Origin: Leucogyrophana mollusca
Taxonomy: Eukaryota > Basidiomycota > Agaricomycetes > Boletales
Reading direction: 5' to 3'
Assembly: GCA_021014945.1 (NCBI GenBank)
Contig: MU266715.1
Coordinates: 1 to 19,563, forward strand
DNA length: 19,563 nucleotides
The position numbers and the translations under genes were made by a program. The stretch's first letter is position 1. Each line of letters starts with the position of its first letter. The notes beneath the pieces were generated by a model. That model did no database searches and had not been told where the DNA came from. It saw only the letters and a program-made list of their open reading frames with translations. Shown here in pieces: positions 17,691 through 19,563 of the stretch.

Positions 17691-18249
17691 CTGTAAACGC
17701 TCAAACAGAGTGATTCCATTTATTTCAGGGCAGATTGGCATATCATCACAAATCAATCAGCCACGAATGGGACAAGACGCGTCGTGAGTACCTGCCGGGA
17801 CAGGATAGGAGCCTGCTCCGAGTGATAAGCTCCCTTATCAATGCTCAGTGCTCAGCCTTCCCGTCACGAGCCGCAAGTGTAAGGGCGCCACAGGATATGG
17901 ATCTCTGCCCTAGAATCAACTCAAGCCACGGCCAAGACGGGTCGAGTGTGGGTGGGGAATCCGATTGGCAAACACATTGGGCGGCGGGTCGTGAAAGCGG
18001 GGAGCACATCTGTGGTAGCAAAGGGATAAAGCATTCGTGCGAGAGGAGCTGTCTCGGGCTTTGGTGCAGACGTTGGGTGAATGCTAAGGTCGGAAACATG
18101 GAGCCAGAGAATGTGACTCAGGTTCCCGACGTGCCATTCCAACGAGGACGCGTGGCACTCTGATCTTTGACCTAGAGATAACCTTATTAGTGCGAAGATA
18201 GATAAATATCGGTAGGTGCGCGCTCGCCTGTAAGGTATCGTTTTGCACA
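17691..18249. other. Spacer between NLR2 and the WD40 relic
   Basis: No recognisable gene. Frames of 84-142 codons overlap on both strands with no start context or family signature. It corresponds by position to the ~2.5 kb at 7421-9918 in block 1 but shows no clear similarity to it. Confidence 0.45.
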
Positions 18250-19310
18250 GGCTGCTTGGATGCTTGGTAGCTCGCAATGGCAACCCCTACATCCCAGACT
18301 TTGACGAAAGTGCCTGTATGGATCGCAAGGAATTAACCGTCCGGTGAGTAAGCCCATTTGGGATGAGTGGGAGTGAGGAAATGGGAGATACCGGGCCCAA
18401 GGGGATTAGTGGCGCACTCGCCGGTAGTGGCGTCCCGAATGCGAATAGCAGAGTGCGCCACTGGCAAACATCCTGCCGTTTGGTGACAATGCAAACCCAC
18501 GGACTGGGCCTTCAAGTTCACGTCTTACAAGATGCGGTGTCCATCCCGCCCGTCCTCGATCCTAATCACGTCGTCCTTTGCTCCGCATATAATTCACCGT
18601 CCGTCACGAGAGAACATACAGACAGTGGGAGAGTCTTCCAATTGGAAGGGCCCCACCACGAGCTGTCTGGTCACAGCATCCCACATGCGCACGGTACCAC
18701 GGTTCCCCAACACGGCCGTAAATCGTTGCCCATCTATCAACCAGGCTATGCCGATGTGTACCACATCTGACTGGTTCCATCGCTAATTTCCCCGTTTTAA
18801 TGTCCCAGATACGGACGATGGTTCTGTTAAAAACGTCTCAAATACGATGACCGTCTGGGGAGATGTAAGGCAGTGACCATGACTCAGCTACGGCCCCCCC
18901 CCGTCGCCGTGAAAAGGAAACGATACGCCAAGAACGCAGATGCTTGACCCAAATTGCCAGATGCGCACAACACCATCATGAGACCCACTGATGACATTTT
19001 TGCCGCCAGGAGTGACAACCAGGGACACAATGTTGCTGTGCTCCTAAGGTAGTGAGCCGATAATTTAGCCTGTATGGGCGTCCCACACGCGGATCTCGCC
19101 CTCGGAGCTGCTGATGAAGTAGCGGCCATCGGGAGTGTAGGCAATGCGTGACACATGTGCGGCGTACCCCATCAGTGTCCAGTCTGTCAGATTCTTCGGC
19201 GGAGAGTGTCGATGAAGTCGATGCGGGGGAGACTGATGAGGTAGACGTGGGGACGTGTGGCTGGTCGGACGGTGCAAGGAGTCTGAGGCGGGAGTGCGAG
19301 AGGAGAGTAT
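18250..19310 (-). pseudogene. Decayed WD40-repeat gene, block 2 copy
   Basis: Minus strand, 5' to 3': PPKNLTDWTLMGYAAHVSRI then AYTPDGRYFISSS and EGEIRVWDAHTG (about 19200-19068), with a TAA directly after (19065-19067) and a TAG soon after. Next come NIVSLVVTPGGKNVISGSHD with VVRIWQFGS (about 18945-19030), TVRMWDAVTRQLV (about 18660-18695), GPVRGFALSPNGRMFASGAL in another frame (about 18460-18515), IRIRDATTGEC, and a last blade ending VKVWDVG (about 18285-18305) after a stop following SPDG. These are clear WD40 blades with WD or IW ends, but at least four stops and several frame changes rule out an intact protein. A run of 9 C at 18894-18902 sits at one break. Confidence 0.8.
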
Positions 19311-19563
19311 GAGTGGATGTTGGCAGCTAGAGCGACGGACGGGGTCTTCGCATGAGGAACTTATATTGTTGGCGAGACTCGCTGTGGATGAGCACTCGGC
19401 AGCGATAACAGCTAAATGCGGGCTTATTTGAAAGTGGGTGATAAATATGTCATCTACGCCCTTCACTCGCGCCGACCAACCTTGGTAGTTAACAAGGCAA
19501 GCACCTTGCTTATTCGACGTTCACAACTTTGAAGGACAAGTTCTCGTAAAAGCAAAAGTTGTC
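19311..19563. other. Window end, no gene recognised
   Basis: The frame that contains the first WD40 blade stays open upstream to about 19466 but is Ser/Pro/His-rich and has no recognised domain; it may be 5' leader. The final 40 bases hold an 8-bp inverted repeat (ACAACTTT at 19523-19530, AAAGTTGT at 19555-19562). Confidence 0.4.

Noticed and set aside
17735..18163. Plus-strand frame of 142 codons between NLR2 and the WD40 relic
   Set aside because: No domain, no counterpart in block 1, overlaps two minus-strand frames of similar size; composition looks non-coding.
1..19563. tRNA, rRNA, CRISPR array, bacterial operon signals
   Set aside because: None seen by eye on either strand; spliced genes and family content point to a fungal nuclear locus.

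Overview
The window looks like fungal nuclear DNA from a basidiomycete, probably an Agaricomycete. Genes are interrupted by very short introns (45-52 nt) with GTNNGY-type donors. The two intact genes are STAND/NLR proteins of a layout common in mushroom-forming fungi: an N-terminal helical bundle, an NB-ARC-like P-loop NTPase, then TPR-like repeats. A Pogo/Tigger-like DDE transposase end and a WD40 relic of basidiomycete style fit the same picture. Nothing bacterial or viral is evident.

Layout. At 1-527 (+) lies the 3' end of a transposase gene. From about 1.2 to 1.4 kb (-) there is a small degraded fragment with a GHxL motif. The rest is dominated by two paralogous blocks, both carrying their genes on the minus strand. 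Block 1 (about 1.77-10.87 kb) holds repeat R1a, a diverged 3' flank (R2), NLR1 (CDS 7240 to 4059), about 2.5 kb without a recognisable gene, and a decayed WD40-repeat gene. Block 2 (about 11.24-19.3 kb) holds three successive copies of R1 (b, c, d), flank R2', NLR2 (CDS 17571 to 14442), a short spacer and a second decayed WD40-repeat gene. The order and orientation match, so the window is best read as a segmental tandem duplication whose copies have diverged to roughly four residues in five identical in the NLR proteins.

I could rebuild both NLR genes as six exons with matching splice positions and phases, giving 978 and 960 residues. Both start from a short MP.....GK exon. The N-terminal ~160 residues look like the four-helix-bundle (MLKL/HeLo-like) execution domains seen on fungal NLRs. 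They are followed by a linker that is a heptad-repeat coiled coil in NLR1 and shortened in NLR2. The last large exon encodes NB-ARC, winged-helix and TPR regions. The likely role is intracellular immune or non-self sensing with regulated cell death; this is inference from family architecture. The WD40 relics carry many stops and frameshifts, so the NLR genes are the only apparently functional genes in the window.
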